A stretch of DNA of 64,000 nt from Superficieibacter electus (GTDB lineage Bacteria > Pseudomonadota > Gammaproteobacteria > Enterobacterales > Enterobacteriaceae), in contig NZ_PQGD01000016.1 of NCBI RefSeq assembly GCF_002915575.1, positions 1-64,000 on the forward strand. Reading direction: 5' to 3'. Below the pieces are notes generated by a model that ran no database searches, was not told the DNA's origin, and saw only the letters and a program-made list of their open reading frames with translations. The translations under genes were made by a program, and so were the position numbers. This document shows, piece after piece, positions 47,914 through 58,053 of the stretch. How positions within the stretch are numbered: position 1 is the stretch's first letter; every line of letters begins with the position of its first letter.

Positions 47914-50076
47914 TTACACTGTCTCCAGTTTCGCATACGCCGCAACAAGCCATTTAATGCCCTGCCCCTGGAACGCGACCTGCAGTCGGCTGTGCTCGCC
48001 GCTACCTTCGAGATTCACAATCGTGCCTTCGCCAAACTTCGCGTGACGCACGCGCTGCCCCAGTTTGTAGCCGGTATCATTTTCGGAAATGGGCGCGCCC
48101 ATTCGCTGATGGCTGACCGGGCGGCTTACGGTCGCGCGCAGACGTACCTCTTCCACACACGCTTCCGGCAGCTCGCCGATGAAGCGTGATGGACGGTGGT
48201 AAACCTCTTTGCCATACAGGCGGCGGGTTTCGGCGTAGGTCATGGTTAGCTTTTGCATGGCACGGGTAACGCCGACATAGGCCAGGCGACGCTCCTCTTC
48301 CAGCCGTCCGCCCTCGTCGAGCGACATCTGGCTGGGGAACATGCCTTCTTCCACGCCAACAATAAACACCTGCGGGAACTCCAGCCCTTTAGCGGAGTGC
48401 AATGTCATAAGCTGTACCGCATCCTGCCAGGTATCGGCCTGGCCTTCACCGGCTTCCAGCGCGGCGTGGGACAGGAACGCCTGAAGCGGCATCAGGTCTT
48501 CATCTTCGTCGTTATAGCTGAACTGGCGCGTCGCCGTCACCAGTTCCTCTAAGTTCTCGATACGCGTCTGGCCTTTTTCGCCTTTCTCCTGCTCGTACAT
48601 CATCCGCAGGCCGGAGTCTTTAATCACCCGGTCGGTCTGGACGTGGAGCGGCATGTCGGCGGTTTCCTGCGCCAGCGCATCGATCAGTTCCAGGAAGCGC
48701 TGCAACGCACTGGCGGCGCGTCCTGCCAGCGCCTTTTCCTGCAGCAGTTCACGGCAGGCCTGCCATAACGTGAGCTGACGATCGCGCGACGCCTGACGGA
48801 TCACGTCGAGCGTGCGGTCGCCAATCCCACGGGTTGGCGTGTTGACCACGCGCTCAAACGCCGCGTCGTCGTTACGATTAGCGATCAAACGCAGGTAAGA
48901 GAGCGCATCTTTGATTTCCTGACGCTCGAAGAAGCGCATACCGCCGTAAATCCGGTACGGCATGCCGACCTGCAATAATGCTTCTTCCAGCACACGCGAC
49001 TGGGCGTTGCTACGGTAAAGGATGGCGCAATGCTCCAGCGCGCCGCCGTTTTCCTGCCAGGTTTTGATACGGTTGACCACAAAGCGCGCTTCATCCAGCT
49101 CGTTAAACGCACAGTAGAGTGAAATCGGCTCGCCCTCGCTGCCGTCGGTCCACAGCTTCTTGCCCAGCCGACCATTATTATTTTCGATCAGGGCGTTAGC
49201 TGCGCTGAGGATATTGCTGGTGGAACGGTAGTTTTGCTCCAGACGGATGGTTTGCGCGCCGGGGAAATCGTTAAGAAAGCGCTGGATATTTTCTACCTGC
49301 GCGCCACGCCAGCCGTAAATCGACTGGTCGTCGTCGCCGACGATCATCACTTTGCCGGTATCGCCTGCCAGCAGACGGACCCACGCGTACTGGATGTTGT
49401 TGGTATCCTGGAATTCGTCCACCAGGATATTAGTAAACCGTTCGCGGTAGTGCTGAAGAATATGCGGTTTGTTGAGCCACAGCTCGTGCGCGCGCAGCAG
49501 CAACTCGGCAAAATCCACCAGCCCGGCACGATCGCAGGCTTCCTGATAAGCCTGGTACACTTTCTGCCAGGTCTGCTCCACCGGGTTGCCATAACTCTGG
49601 ATATGATGCGGCCGCAGCCCCTCATCTTTCTGACCGTTGATGTACCACATGGCCTGACGCGGCGGCCATTGCTTCTCGTCGAGGTTCATCGCTTTGATAA
49701 GACGTTTGAGCAGGCGTAGCTGATCTTCACTGTCGAGGATCTGGAAATCCTGCGGCAGCCCGGCGTCCAGATGGTGTGCGCGCAGCAGGCGATGCGCCAG
49801 ACCGTGAAAGGTGCCGACCCACATTCCGCCCTGGCTGGTGCCCATCAGTTGGCCAATACGATGGCGCATCTCGGCCGCCGCTTTGTTGGTGAAGGTCACC
49901 GCCATAACGGAATAAGGCGAACAGTTTTCTACGCTCAGCAGCCATGCAATGCGGTGTACCAGCACCCGCGTCTTACCGCTGCCTGCGCCCGCCAGCACCA
50001 GCATATTGCTGCGCGTCGCGGCCACGGCCTCGCGCTGTTTGTCATTAAGGCTATCGAGCAGGTAAGAAACGTCCAT
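47914..50076 (-). CDS. uvrD: DNA helicase II UvrD
   Basis: UvrD is the 3'-5' superfamily 1 helicase of mismatch and nucleotide excision repair. The 720 residues from ATG 50076 match E. coli; a GTG two codons upstream is also in frame. Walker A is AGAGSGKT, motif II VDEFQDTN, and QSIYGWRGA and TLHSAKGLEF are motifs III and V. The C-terminal Tudor-like region (GQRVRHAKFGEGTIV) contacts UvrB/RNA polymerase. Confidence 0.97.
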   Translation of the reverse strand: MDVSYLLDSLNDKQREAVAATRSNMLVLAGAGSGKTRVLVHRIAWLLSVENCSPYSVMAVTFTNKAAAEMRHRIGQLMGTSQGGMWVGTFHGLAHRLLRAHHLDAGLPQDFQILDSEDQLRLLKRLIKAMNLDEKQWPPRQAMWYINGQKDEGLRPHHIQSYGNPVEQTWQKVYQAYQEACDRAGLVDFAELLLRAHELWLNKPHILQHYRERFTNILVDEFQDTNNIQYAWVRLLAGDTGKVMIVGDDDQSIYGWRGAQVENIQRFLNDFPGAQTIRLEQNYRSTSNILSAANALIENNNGRLGKKLWTDGSEGEPISLYCAFNELDEARFVVNRIKTWQENGGALEHCAILYRSNAQSRVLEEALLQVGMPYRIYGGMRFFERQEIKDALSYLRLIANRNDDAAFERVVNTPTRGIGDRTLDVIRQASRDRQLTLWQACRELLQEKALAGRAASALQRFLELIDALAQETADMPLHVQTDRVIKDSGLRMMYEQEKGEKGQTRIENLEELVTATRQFSYNDEDEDLMPLQAFLSHAALEAGEGQADTWQDAVQLMTLHSAKGLEFPQVFIVGVEEGMFPSQMSLDEGGRLEEERRLAYVGVTRAMQKLTMTYAETRRLYGKEVYHRPSRFIGELPEACVEEVRLRATVSRPVSHQRMGAPISENDTGYKLGQRVRHAKFGEGTIVNLEGSGEHSRLQVAFQGQGIKWLVAAYAKLETV

Positions 50077-50090
50077 TGGCACCGCCGCGT

Positions 50091-50134
50091 TAAAAACAAA
50101 AAACCACGAAACGCGTCGGGGCGTTTCGCGTGGT
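50091..50134 (-). terminator. Attenuator-type terminator in the uvrD leader
   Basis: A bulged stem (ACCACG-AAACGC, 50103-50114, with 50121-50134) is followed on the minus strand by TTTTTTGTTTTTA, between the putative uvrD promoter and the start codon. E. coli uvrD is known to be attenuated in its leader; this hairpin could also end yigB transcripts. Confidence 0.8.
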
Positions 50135-50148
50135 CGACCAGAGAAACC

Positions 50149-50164
50149 CTGGTGATTTATACAA
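50149..50164. promoter_or_regulatory. Degenerate LexA box of uvrD
   Basis: On the minus strand TTGTATAAATCACCAG resembles the E. coli uvrD LexA box CTGTATATATACCCAG, sharing TGTATA-AT and CCAG. It lies just downstream of the -10. The first half site is changed from CTGT to TTGT. Confidence 0.55.
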
Positions 50165-50175
50165 TACTGCTGGTG

Positions 50176-50203
50176 ATTATATCAGCGTCGAGAGGGATGC
50201 CAA
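50176..50203 (-). promoter_or_regulatory. uvrD promoter
   Basis: TTGGCA (50203-50198) and TATAAT (50181-50176) are 16 bases apart on the minus strand, within the last codons of yigB. The start would fall near 50168, just before the LexA-like box. Confidence 0.65.
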
Positions 50204-50893
50204 CCGGGAAATTTCGATATGCGGTAACAGGCGGCTGTCGGTGGCCTGCATCAGGTCAGCGTTTTCCGGTTTGATCCAGCAGGCCTGCATGCCGCACCGG
50301 ATGGCCCCCGCAACATCAGTGGTCAAGTCATCTCCGACGTGCAGAATTTCACTAAGGGGAAGCGCCAGCCGCTCCGCCGCCAGGTGATACATGTCGTGGT
50401 AAGGCTTGGAGCGGCCATCGGGGCCTGCGCGCAGCACAAATTTAAAGTAGTCGTTGAGACCGAAGAGTTCCGGCTGGGCGTTACCGTTGGTGATCGCCAC
50501 CAGCGGCCATTTTTTGGCCAGCGCCGCCAGCGTGTCATGTGTTTCCTGCGGGATGTCAATACGACTGCGCCAGGTCGCGAAGTTAACCATTGCCGCGGCC
50601 GCCCCTGCCGCCGCTTCGTCCGGGCTCAGCCCGGCGTCCAGCATCGCCTGCTCAACGGCGCGACGCCGCCATTCAGTGACATCATGATAAATTTCCGGCT
50701 CCGCCTTACGTAGCGCCTGGCGCAGACGCTGAAAATCACTGTTTTCCAGCGCCACCAGCGACGGATGGTAGTTGCGTAAAAATTTCAGCGTCTCCTGCTC
50801 GGTACGCAGGATCACCGGGCGGTTATCGTAAAGCGTGTCATCGAGATCAAATGTCAACGCTGAGATAGCGCCGAGTGGTCGGTAAAAGCGCAT
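50177..50893 (-). CDS. yigB: HAD phosphatase YigB (FMN/riboflavin-precursor phosphatase)
   Basis: YigB is a 238-residue HAD hydrolase; the E. coli enzyme dephosphorylates FMN and the riboflavin precursor 5-amino-6-ribitylaminouracil phosphate. Motif I is [10 protein letters not shown], motif II AITNGN, and the acidic motif [11 protein letters not shown]. It starts at the xerC stop (one-base overlap) in the dapF-yigA-xerC-yigB run. Confidence 0.94.
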   Translation of the reverse strand: MRFYRPLGAISALTFDLDDTLYDNRPVILRTEQETLKFLRNYHPSLVALENSDFQRLRQALRKAEPEIYHDVTEWRRRAVEQAMLDAGLSPDEAAAGAAAAMVNFATWRSRIDIPQETHDTLAALAKKWPLVAITNGNAQPELFGLNDYFKFVLRAGPDGRSKPYHDMYHLAAERLALPLSEILHVGDDLTTDVAGAIRCGMQACWIKPENADLMQATDSRLLPHIEISRLASLSTLI

Positions 50894-51795
50894 TATTTCC
50901 CCCGTTTGGCGCGCGGATGCGCCGCGTCGTAGACTGAGGCAAGGTGTTGAAAATCAAGATGGGTATAGATTTGGGTGGTCGACAGATTGGCGTGGCCCAG
51001 CAGCTCCTGAACGCCGCGCAGATCGCCGCTTGACTCCAGCATATGGGTGGCAAAGGAGTGGCGCAGCTTGTGGGGATGCACGTGACTGTTAAGGCCCTGC
51101 TTGATGCCCCACTCGGCAAACCGCTTTTGCACGTTACGCGCTGAGATACGCTTGCCGAGCTTCGATAAAAACAGCGCGTCTTCATCACTGCCGAACAATC
51201 CGCGCAGATCGAGCCAGTGCTCAATCCAGACCGTGGCATTGCGCCCGATGGGCAGACGGCGCTCTTTGCTGCCTTTACCCGTAACCCACACTTCGCCGGT
51301 GTCGAGATCCAGATGCTTAAGATCCAGTCCCACCAGCTCGGAGAGACGTAGCCCTGCGCCGTACATCACTTCCAGCATCGCCCGGTCACGTACCGCCAGC
51401 GGATCGTTTAAATCGATATCCAGCAGGCGGTTCACATCATCGACATCAATATTTTTCGGCAGGTGGCGCGGCACTTTCGGCGTTGTGATGCCTTTTGCCG
51501 GATTGGCCTTCAGCTCGCCCTGGCTAATCTGCCAGTCGAAGAAGCTGCGCAGTGCGGAAAGGCGTAAAGCCAGACTGGTGGGACCGAGGCCCTTACGTCG
51601 GCTGCGCACCGCCAGGTTACGCACCATTGCGGCGTCACATTGCGCCCACGTTTTGAGTCCGGCGTCTTCAGCAAGCGCGATAAGCGCATCAAGCTGGCGC
51701 TGATAATTAAGCAGCGTTACCGGGCTAAGCTGGCGCTCGACGCTGAGATAGCGCAGGAAACGCGAGACCGCATCAAACAGCGGAGAGTCGCTCAT
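50893..51795 (-). CDS. xerC: Tyrosine recombinase XerC
   Basis: XerC with XerD resolves chromosome dimers at dif. The 300-residue protein has the N-terminal SAM-like core-binding domain (1-110) and catalytic domain with [13 protein letters not shown] (first Arg), [11 protein letters not shown] (His, Arg) and [14 protein letters not shown] (His, nucleophile Tyr). It overlaps yigA by four bases. Confidence 0.96.
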   Translation of the reverse strand: MSDSPLFDAVSRFLRYLSVERQLSPVTLLNYQRQLDALIALAEDAGLKTWAQCDAAMVRNLAVRSRRKGLGPTSLALRLSALRSFFDWQISQGELKANPAKGITTPKVPRHLPKNIDVDDVNRLLDIDLNDPLAVRDRAMLEVMYGAGLRLSELVGLDLKHLDLDTGEVWVTGKGSKERRLPIGRNATVWIEHWLDLRGLFGSDEDALFLSKLGKRISARNVQKRFAEWGIKQGLNSHVHPHKLRHSFATHMLESSGDLRGVQELLGHANLSTTQIYTHLDFQHLASVYDAAHPRAKRGK

Positions 51796-52499
51796 ACGCG
51801 CTCGATCCAGCGTTCCAGCAGACCGGGCAGCATCTGAGCGATTTCCTGAAGCAACTGCGTACCCTGCCCTTTTTCATAATGATGCGGATCGCGGCTGCTA
51901 AAAATCATCACCCCGAGATCGCCCTCGCGGCCCAGCAGCGATAACGCCACCGATCCTACGGCTTTTGCTTCAGGTAGCACGACCAACAGTTCCGGCCCGT
52001 TGAGTGAACCAAGGTAGTGATTTTCCTGACCCAGACGCTGAATGCGCAGCGGCTCAAACGCCTGACGGCTGAGCGCCAGGTGGGTAAATCGCGACGGCGC
52101 ACCGATGCGCCAGCGATCGGGGAACAGACGGAGGGTCGCACCCGCAAGACCCAGTTCGCGCGCCCAGCGGTGGAGACGATTTAACATCTCTTCCAGGCTG
52201 TCCGCTGCCGCCAGACGATTTTGTAAATTCAGCAAACGATGAAACAAGCTCTCATTGGCACTGGCCTGCTCCATCAGTAGCGTCATATCATCTTCCATCT
52301 GATTGATATAATTACGCGCGCGCACCATATGCCACTCGACCAGCGAGACGGCACCGCGCACCGGGTGCGGCACCTGCATCTGCTCTACCAGTCGGGCATT
52401 GCGAATGAAAAATTCAGGATGTTGCAGCAGATAGTCCGCGACGAGGCTGTCATCCAGCACCGCTGGCGTATCCAGTTGCTCTTCCCCAATCTGTTTCAT
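51792..52499 (-). CDS. yigA: DUF484 family protein YigA
   Basis: YigA is a 235-residue DUF484 protein with GAF-like features, of unknown function, always next to xer[18 protein letters not shown] near the N-terminus and [33 protein letters not shown] near the C-terminus are typical. It overlaps dapF and xerC by four bases each, so the four genes are tightly coupled. Confidence 0.92.
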   Translation of the reverse strand: MKQIGEEQLDTPAVLDDSLVADYLLQHPEFFIRNARLVEQMQVPHPVRGAVSLVEWHMVRARNYINQMEDDMTLLMEQASANESLFHRLLNLQNRLAAADSLEEMLNRLHRWARELGLAGATLRLFPDRWRIGAPSRFTHLALSRQAFEPLRIQRLGQENHYLGSLNGPELLVVLPEAKAVGSVALSLLGREGDLGVMIFSSRDPHHYEKGQGTQLLQEIAQMLPGLLERWIERV

Positions 52500-53320
52500 A
52501 AATGGATAAATCCGTCGTAAACATGTGTTGCCGGGCCGGTCATAAACAGCGGATGACCCGAACCTTTCCAGGCGATATCAAGACGTCCGCCGGGCAGTTC
52601 AACGCGAACCTCTTCTGCCAGTAACCCCTGTAAGATCCCGACGGCAACCGCGCCACAGGCACCGCTGCCGCAGGCTTGCGTTTCGCCTGCACCGCGCTCA
52701 TAGACGCGCAGGCGAATATGCTCCCGGCTGACTACCTGCATAAAGCCGACGTTTGCCCGCTCCGGGAACCGTTCATGATTTTCCATGATTGGCCCCAATG
52801 TTTCCACCGCTGCGCTGGCCACATCATCGACCTGAATCACACAATGGGGATTTCCCATTGAGACCACGCCGCACAGTATGGTTTGCTCTGAAGCGCGCAT
52901 AATATAGGTCTTTTCCGCTTTGTTGGCGCGAAACGGCACCTGCGACGGCTCAAAATTCGGCTCACCCATGTTGACCCGTACCAGCTCATCTTCCGTCACG
53001 GTCAGCACCATTCGGCCATTCGCTGTACTGACGCGAATATCGCGCTTGTTGGTCAGCCCTTTCAGCCGCACAAAGCGGGCAAAACAGCGAGCGCCATTGC
53101 CGCACTGCGCCACTTCACTGCCGTCGGCATTAAAAATACGGTAGTGAAAATCGAGTTCGGGATCGTAAGGCGGTTCTACCACCAATAACTGATCGAAGCC
53201 AACGCCCAGATGCCTGTCCGCCAGACGGCGGATAAGCTCTGGTGAAAAAAAGAGATTCTGCGTCACCGCGTCAACGACCATAAAATCATTACCCAGGCCG
53301 TGCATTTTTGAGAACTGCAT
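52496..53320 (-). CDS. dapF: Diaminopimelate epimerase DapF
   Basis: DapF converts LL- to meso-diaminopimelate for lysine and peptidoglycan. The 274-residue form from ATG 53320 (GGAG six bases before) equals E. coli; an ATG four codons upstream is unlikely. The two active cysteines are in CGNGARC and ACGSGACG, in the two symmetrical halves. It follows lptM by 36 bases. Confidence 0.96.
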   Translation of the reverse strand: MQFSKMHGLGNDFMVVDAVTQNLFFSPELIRRLADRHLGVGFDQLLVVEPPYDPELDFHYRIFNADGSEVAQCGNGARCFARFVRLKGLTNKRDIRVSTANGRMVLTVTEDELVRVNMGEPNFEPSQVPFRANKAEKTYIMRASEQTILCGVVSMGNPHCVIQVDDVASAAVETLGPIMENHERFPERANVGFMQVVSREHIRLRVYERGAGETQACGSGACGAVAVGILQGLLAEEVRVELPGGRLDIAWKGSGHPLFMTGPATHVYDGFIHL

Positions 53321-53356
53321 TATCTGCTCCATGTGCGCGGTTACAGAACAAAACGG

Positions 53357-53560
53357 TCAGTAGTCAACCTGAGAAGGACCGTCACCCGTTGCGCGATCGT
53401 TACGATCTGGCGTGGAACTTTGCGTTTGTGGCTCGACCTTTTTCGTCGGCGGAGGTGCTTTATCATCAGCCGGCGGGAAATAAAGTGGCCCTTTCAGACC
53501 GCAGCCCGTCAGGCTGAAGAGCGTGAGTAAAACAGCCAGCGAACGGAAAACGTTTTTCAT
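53357..53560 (-). CDS. lptM: LPS assembly lipoprotein LptM (YifL)
   Basis: LptM is a 67-residue outer-membrane lipoprotein that assists maturation of the LptDE translocon. The signal peptide begins MKNVFRSLAVLLTLF, the lipobox is LTGC, and the mature protein starts CGLKGPLYFPP followed by a disordered proline-rich tail. A TTGGAGG-type site (CCTCCAATG) precedes ATG 53560; 14 further in-frame codons upstream are not needed. Confidence 0.93.
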   Translation of the reverse strand: MKNVFRSLAVLLTLFSLTGCGLKGPLYFPPADDKAPPPTKKVEPQTQSSTPDRNDRATGDGPSQVDY

Positions 53561-53671
53561 TGGAGGTTTGCCTGTAAGTTCATGCTTTCTGTTGTCTATC
53601 ATCGCAGGAGAAGAGGCAAAAGCAAGTCTTTAGCGGGGATCTTTATAAAATCCGAAAAGCAACGGATTACC

Positions 53672-53869
53672 GTGGTTAAAACGAAATGGCACGGGAAGAT
53701 ATGCTCTACTGATTTTGATATGCAACTGGGCAAGGTCACGTGGCGTACCCGTGCCGCTACGTCACGCGGCAACGATTGCCGGGTAGAAACGCTGCCCGGC
53801 GTCGATCCGGAAAAATTTAATGTGATTAGCCACACAATCGCGCAGTATCAGGATCGCCTCTATTACTAA
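53672..53869 (+). CDS. Hypothetical small protein between lptM and the PAP2 gene
   Basis: This is a 65-codon frame from GTG 53672 to TAA 53869. The last 55 codons use common enterobacterial codons (CTG, GGC, CGT, ACC, GCG), and the translated WRTRAATSRGND and DPEKFNVISHTIAQYQDR look like natural protein, soluble and basic. I do not recognise the family. The frame is open to an ATG at 53582, but that part is less protein-like. It is divergent from lptM. It could also be the tail of a decayed longer gene. Confidence 0.45.
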   Translation: MVKTKWHGKICSTDFDMQLGKVTWRTRAATSRGNDCRVETLPGVDPEKFNVISHTIAQYQDRLYY

Positions 53870-54079
53870 AAGAATAAGTGGCAGCGTATTTTCCTTTCTT
53901 AACGGCCATTAAAGATAACCATCGAATCCGGAAAACTATATCGGATTCTGGCAAGTGTCTTCTCATGTTATTGTAGCGGCGGATATGAGCATGATATTTT
54001 AAACAGATGGACTACCTGGTAGTCTGAAAGCGGGATAGGGTATCCCGATAGCGATCCCCGTGCGTTAAAGGAATAACCA

Positions 54080-54670
54080 ATGAGACCTCTTGATTATATT
54101 ATTCACTTAATACTTAGTGGCATTATTATTGTTGGTGTTTATCAGTTCTACTTTTTTACCCAGCGGCACATGTTGAGAGAGGCGCGTGAATTTAACTCCT
54201 CGCTTGATGAAAAAATTCCATTCTGGCCGGGGTGGTCATGGGTTTACAGTTTTCTTTACTACCCGGCGATCCTCTACATTAACTGGATCGTTACCGACGA
54301 GCACCATTTTATCATTATCATTTTCACCTACATCATTCTGCTGGTGCTACAAATGGCATTTTTCAGCTTGTTTCCGGTTTCCACGCCTAAACACTGGCGC
54401 ACCATTAATACCGGTAAGAGCTGGTCCGAAAAATTCCTGCTATTTGTCCAAAAGTTCGATGACTCGTCAAACTGCTTTCCAAGTATGCATGTCTCCGTCG
54501 CCACGCTTACCGCGCTGCTGGCGCTTGGTACTCTGGGTCCCTGGGTATTTCTGTTCCCGCTACTGATTGCCTGCTCCTGTACATTTACCAAACAACACTA
54601 TCTGCTTGACCTTCCCGCTGGTGCGGCGCTGGGCTGGGCGGTTTATGGCATTTATGGCTGGCTGATGTAA
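54080..54670 (+). CDS. PAP2-family membrane phosphatase/phosphotransferase
   Basis: This 196-residue inner-membrane protein has about five hydrophobic helices. The PAP2 catalytic pieces are KHWRTIN, PSMHVS (PSxH with catalytic histidine) and TKQHYLLDLPAG (H..D with nucleophile histidine). Such proteins dephosphorylate lipid phosphates or transfer head groups; this one's substrate is not evident. AAAGGAATAACC precedes the ATG. An imperfect hairpin around GGGATAGGGTATCCC (54032-54046) lies upstream. In E. coli K-12 this gene is not found between lptM and cyaY. Confidence 0.83.
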   Translation: MRPLDYIIHLILSGIIIVGVYQFYFFTQRHMLREAREFNSSLDEKIPFWPGWSWVYSFLYYPAILYINWIVTDEHHFIIIIFTYIILLVLQMAFFSLFPVSTPKHWRTINTGKSWSEKFLLFVQKFDDSSNCFPSMHVSVATLTALLALGTLGPWVFLFPLLIACSCTFTKQHYLLDLPAGAALGWAVYGIYGWLM

Positions 54671-54749
54671 ATTACGGCGTAAACGTGCGCCGTTAACCTT
54701 AGCGGTTTTCCTGTATACTCTGGTCACTATTTATCAGTGAGACGTCAAC

Positions 54750-55070
54750 ATGAACGACAGTGAATTTCATCGCCTTGCCGACGCGCTATGGCAAACCATC
54801 GAAGAACGTCTGGACGACTGGGACGGCGACAGTGATATTGATTGTGAAATTAACGGCGGCGTGCTGACTATCAGCTTTGAAAACGGCAGCAAAATCATTA
54901 TTAACCGGCAGGAACCGCTGCACCAGGTGTGGCTGGCGACCAAACAGGGCGGCTACCATTTTGACCTGAAAGGCGACGAGTGGGTGTGTGACCGCAGCGG
55001 CGAAACGTTCTGGGATTTGCTGGAGCAGGCGGCAACGCAGCAGGCGGGTGAAGCCGTTAACTTCCGTTAA
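54750..55070 (+). CDS. cyaY: Frataxin homologue CyaY
   Basis: CyaY binds iron and regulates cysteine desulfurase IscS in Fe-S cluster assembly. The 106 residues match E. coli. The acidic iron-binding N-terminal helix ([21 protein letters not shown]) and the [12 protein letters not shown] sheet region are clear. It converges with cyaA. Confidence 0.96.
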   Translation: MNDSEFHRLADALWQTIEERLDDWDGDSDIDCEINGGVLTISFENGSKIIINRQEPLHQVWLATKQGGYHFDLKGDEWVCDRSGETFWDLLEQAATQQAGEAVNFR

Positions 55071-55086
55071 GGGCTAAATAAGCGCA

Positions 55087-55165
55087 GGTCGGGTGAGGCG
55101 TCAGCCGAAACCCGACCCTCAATACGCAATAACCGACCGCCGGGTTGCGCTTCGCTCCACCCGGC
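55087..55165. terminator. Paired hairpins between convergent cyaY and cyaA
   Basis: GGTCGGGT (55087-55094) pairs with ACCCGACC (55110-55117), and GCCGGGT (55139-55145) with ACCCGGC (55159-55165). The two stems fill the 122-base gap between the stop codons. Neither has a long T run; they probably block read-through both ways or protect 3' ends. Confidence 0.55.
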
Positions 55166-55192
55166 ACGCCAGCATCGCCATCCGGCGAAATA

Positions 55193-57736
55193 TCAGGAGA
55201 AATACTGCTGCAATAGCGGCGTGTTGTTATCCTGGTTGGCTGGCGGGATGGTCATCGGCTGGTTACGGAACGGGATCACCTGCACGCGACCGTCGATTTT
55301 AACAATCTGATAAAACTGCGGCAGGTTGAAGTTGATAAAACTGGAGCCATAGGTGAAGCGATCGTGCGATGACGAGTAGAATCTGCTGACGTCGCGTACC
55401 AGCTCTTCTTTACTACCTTCGCAGTGGTGGTACACCTCAGCGCGGTTACTCTCGTCGAGAATATAAATATTAAAGCCATTGTCGTCGCTGGTGCCTTCGA
55501 AGAAAAACTGAATGATCCCTTCGCTGGCAAAGCCATCGACAACGGCCGGAAGCTCGACCTGATTGGTCTCAACCTGCACTGACAAACCGTGCAGCTTGTT
55601 ATGGGAAATCGCGCCGTAAAATTCAATGGCGTTTTCCAGTTTCTGTACCGAGACGTTCAGGCGTTCAAAGAACAGTCCCCACGTCTGGCCAGCCACGCGC
55701 AGCGCCTTGAAGCGTCCGGTCTCCTGGCGGGTGCTGGAGAGACGCAGTTCAATGCACTCAGAGACCAGTTGCTGCACGCGGGTGCGGATCAGGCCGCGCA
55801 GATGCTGGCTGTAGCAGAAGACGTCAACGCTGTCCGGCGGCGCGGCGTCCTGATGCATTTTACCAAGAATCGTTTTCAGCGCTTCAATCATCGCCTGCTC
55901 GCCATTGAAGTGCAGCGTACGCACTTCATTCCACGAGTTTCGATACAACAGGTCCACGCTGCCAACCAGGCAATTTTGCTGTTCGCCAAAGCTGAAGACA
56001 TCCAGCTTGCGGAAGTCAAAATGCACCACCTGATTGCGGAATGCTGCCGTCGGGTCATATTCAAGGTTGACGATAATCGCCAGGTGGCGAATTTCACACG
56101 GGCTGTAGAGTGCTTTCGGCGTCGGCGCAGGCAGACGCAACGGGAAATGATGGGAAACGTCCGCTACCATCTCCTGTAACTTCGCCAGGTCAACAATACC
56201 GTTGCCCTTAATAAACAGGCGGGTACGTGAGGTCAGCAGGCCGTTAAACCAGGCCCACGCCACCAGCTTATTAAGATAACGGTTATATTCCAGTGGCTGA
56301 TGGCTGACGATCGATTCCATGTTCGGCGCACGGTTATACAGGTACCAGCCGGTGCGGTTGGCGCGGCCTGGCGGTACATGGATGAAGGTCAGATTCGGCT
56401 CGGAAAGATCCGGCGAGATTTGCGGGTTAACCAGCGTGACTTTTCCCGGCAACGCTTCAAACGCGGCATAAAGCTTACGCGTCAGCACGCCGATATCCTG
56501 CGGGCTGGCGGAAACGCTGAGGTTGTTACGGCGCGCAAAGCGGATAAGGTTACGGTAGCTTTGCATCATGGCGTCGAGCAGTTCGTTATGCGCTTCACGC
56601 ACCTGATCGATTTTCCAGTTGGCCCGGTTATCCAGCATGGCGAGACGCTCTTCGTCCCATCCCCACTCGTTGACTAAATGACTGATGACTTCACGACGCC
56701 AGCCAACGCAGGCGCGTTCGCGGCTAAGTTTTTCACAGACTTTTAAGTAAAAACATCGACGCACAAGATCAAGGCGCGTGGTGTCGTCAATCGCGGTCAG
56801 ATACTGGGTAACACGTTCCAGCATCATGCAGTAGGGATCGAGCCCAAAAGAGACAATCTCACCGTCGTGCAGACGCTGTTTAATGCCTTTTGCCAGCAGG
56901 CGGGTATTAGGATACTCCCACGAATACGCTTCCAGCAGCAGGGTTTTCAGCACCGCTTTATAGGGGGAATCGATGCTTTTATAAAGCTGCCACAAGCTGG
57001 CACCGAAGTACTCTTCAGCGGAAAGCGAGCTGAGGCCGCCCAGATCAAGCCACTCATTCGGCGTTAGTACCCCCTGCGCGTAAAGCGTCATGACATAATC
57101 GTCGTAATGCTCTTCTTCATCGCCCGGCACCATATTCCACAGAATACGCTTGCCCGCGAGGCGCACGGCGGTACGGTAAAATTCGTCCAGTAACAGGATG
57201 TGCTGCGTGGAGCCGCAATCTTCGCCGCCCAGGCTGCCGCTCTCGTTATGACGGAAACGGTTTTCGTCGATCAGGAAGAAACTGACCTCGATGCCTAAAG
57301 AAGCGGCCCAGGATTCAAGCAGGCTACATTTACGCTGTAACAGTTGGCGCTCGTCGTTATCAAGCCAGGCCTGATGACATACCCAAATGTCGAGATCCGA
57401 GGAGCAACTTTGCCCGACCGAAGACGTGCTGCCCATGGAGTAAATGCCGGTAATTGGCAGTTCGCCTTTTGGCGTTTCCTGCGGCGGCATACCGCGGTAA
57501 AGCTCGAGTTCATCAAGGTAGTGGCGTTGGGTTTCATCAGGCGTGTAGAAGCAGATGCCCTGGGGAACGTTACCGTCGAGGTAACCCGGCATCAGCGGAT
57601 GGTGATAATGCAACAATGTCGGCAGTAAACTGTAAACCTGCTGGAAAGCAGGCCCCATCGCAGCCAGTGCGCGATCGACACGCAGTTGGTTGATGGCATC
57701 CAGTCTCTGTTTCAACGTCTCAATATAGAGGTACAA
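55193..57736 (-). CDS. cyaA: Class I adenylate cyclase CyaA
   Basis: CyaA makes cAMP and is activated by phosphorylated EIIA-Glc. The 847 residues are one short of E. coli. The start codon is TTG (57736), the known unusual start that keeps translation low. The catalytic N-terminal half shows [18 protein letters not shown]; the C-terminal half is regulatory. A CRP site lies in the upstream region, the classic negative feedback arrangement. Confidence 0.97.
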   Translation of the reverse strand: MYLYIETLKQRLDAINQLRVDRALAAMGPAFQQVYSLLPTLLHYHHPLMPGYLDGNVPQGICFYTPDETQRHYLDELELYRGMPPQETPKGELPITGIYSMGSTSSVGQSCSSDLDIWVCHQAWLDNDERQLLQRKCSLLESWAASLGIEVSFFLIDENRFRHNESGSLGGEDCGSTQHILLLDEFYRTAVRLAGKRILWNMVPGDEEEHYDDYVMTLYAQGVLTPNEWLDLGGLSSLSAEEYFGASLWQLYKSIDSPYKAVLKTLLLEAYSWEYPNTRLLAKGIKQRLHDGEIVSFGLDPYCMMLERVTQYLTAIDDTTRLDLVRRCFYLKVCEKLSRERACVGWRREVISHLVNEWGWDEERLAMLDNRANWKIDQVREAHNELLDAMMQSYRNLIRFARRNNLSVSASPQDIGVLTRKLYAAFEALPGKVTLVNPQISPDLSEPNLTFIHVPPGRANRTGWYLYNRAPNMESIVSHQPLEYNRYLNKLVAWAWFNGLLTSRTRLFIKGNGIVDLAKLQEMVADVSHHFPLRLPAPTPKALYSPCEIRHLAIIVNLEYDPTAAFRNQVVHFDFRKLDVFSFGEQQNCLVGSVDLLYRNSWNEVRTLHFNGEQAMIEALKTILGKMHQDAAPPDSVDVFCYSQHLRGLIRTRVQQLVSECIELRLSSTRQETGRFKALRVAGQTWGLFFERLNVSVQKLENAIEFYGAISHNKLHGLSVQVETNQVELPAVVDGFASEGIIQFFFEGTSDDNGFNIYILDESNRAEVYHHCEGSKEELVRDVSRFYSSSHDRFTYGSSFINFNLPQFYQIVKIDGRVQVIPFRNQPMTIPPANQDNNTPLLQQYFS

Positions 57737-57875
57737 GACATATCGCCTGATGTTTGAAACCTGAGCCTCTGAGCAGCCACTGCTGCGCGAAGCCAGAAGT
57801 TTCAGTAATTCAAATAAATGTCCCCATTTGCCGTCTTTCTGATAATGGTGAGGGAGACGAACAAATGGCTTAAAA

Positions 57876-57891
57876 CGTGATCAATCTAACA
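57876..57891. promoter_or_regulatory. CRP site of cyaA
   Basis: On the minus strand TGTTA-GATTGA-TCACG matches the CRP site of the E. coli cyaA P2 promoter, within AAGGTGTTAGATTGATCACG. CRP-cAMP represses there. The rest of the 316-base gap between cyaA and hemC (57737-58053) must also contain the hemC promoter; I see no clear one. Confidence 0.75.
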
Positions 57892-58053
57892 CCTTGCGCA
57901 TTGACCGTAAAGAAAGATGCACTACATACCAGTGTAGCATCGTTTGCAGGTGTAAATCCTGGACTACGCTTCCCTCCGCGCCTCCCGTGAAAACTGACAT
58001 CCCGCTGACAAGAGTGTTAGGATGGGATGTAGATGATAATGACGGTAACAAGC

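Noticed and set aside
55081-55192. REP/BIME repeat between cyaY and cyaA
   Set aside because: The stems do not match the REP consensus and occur once; listed as terminator-like hairpins instead.
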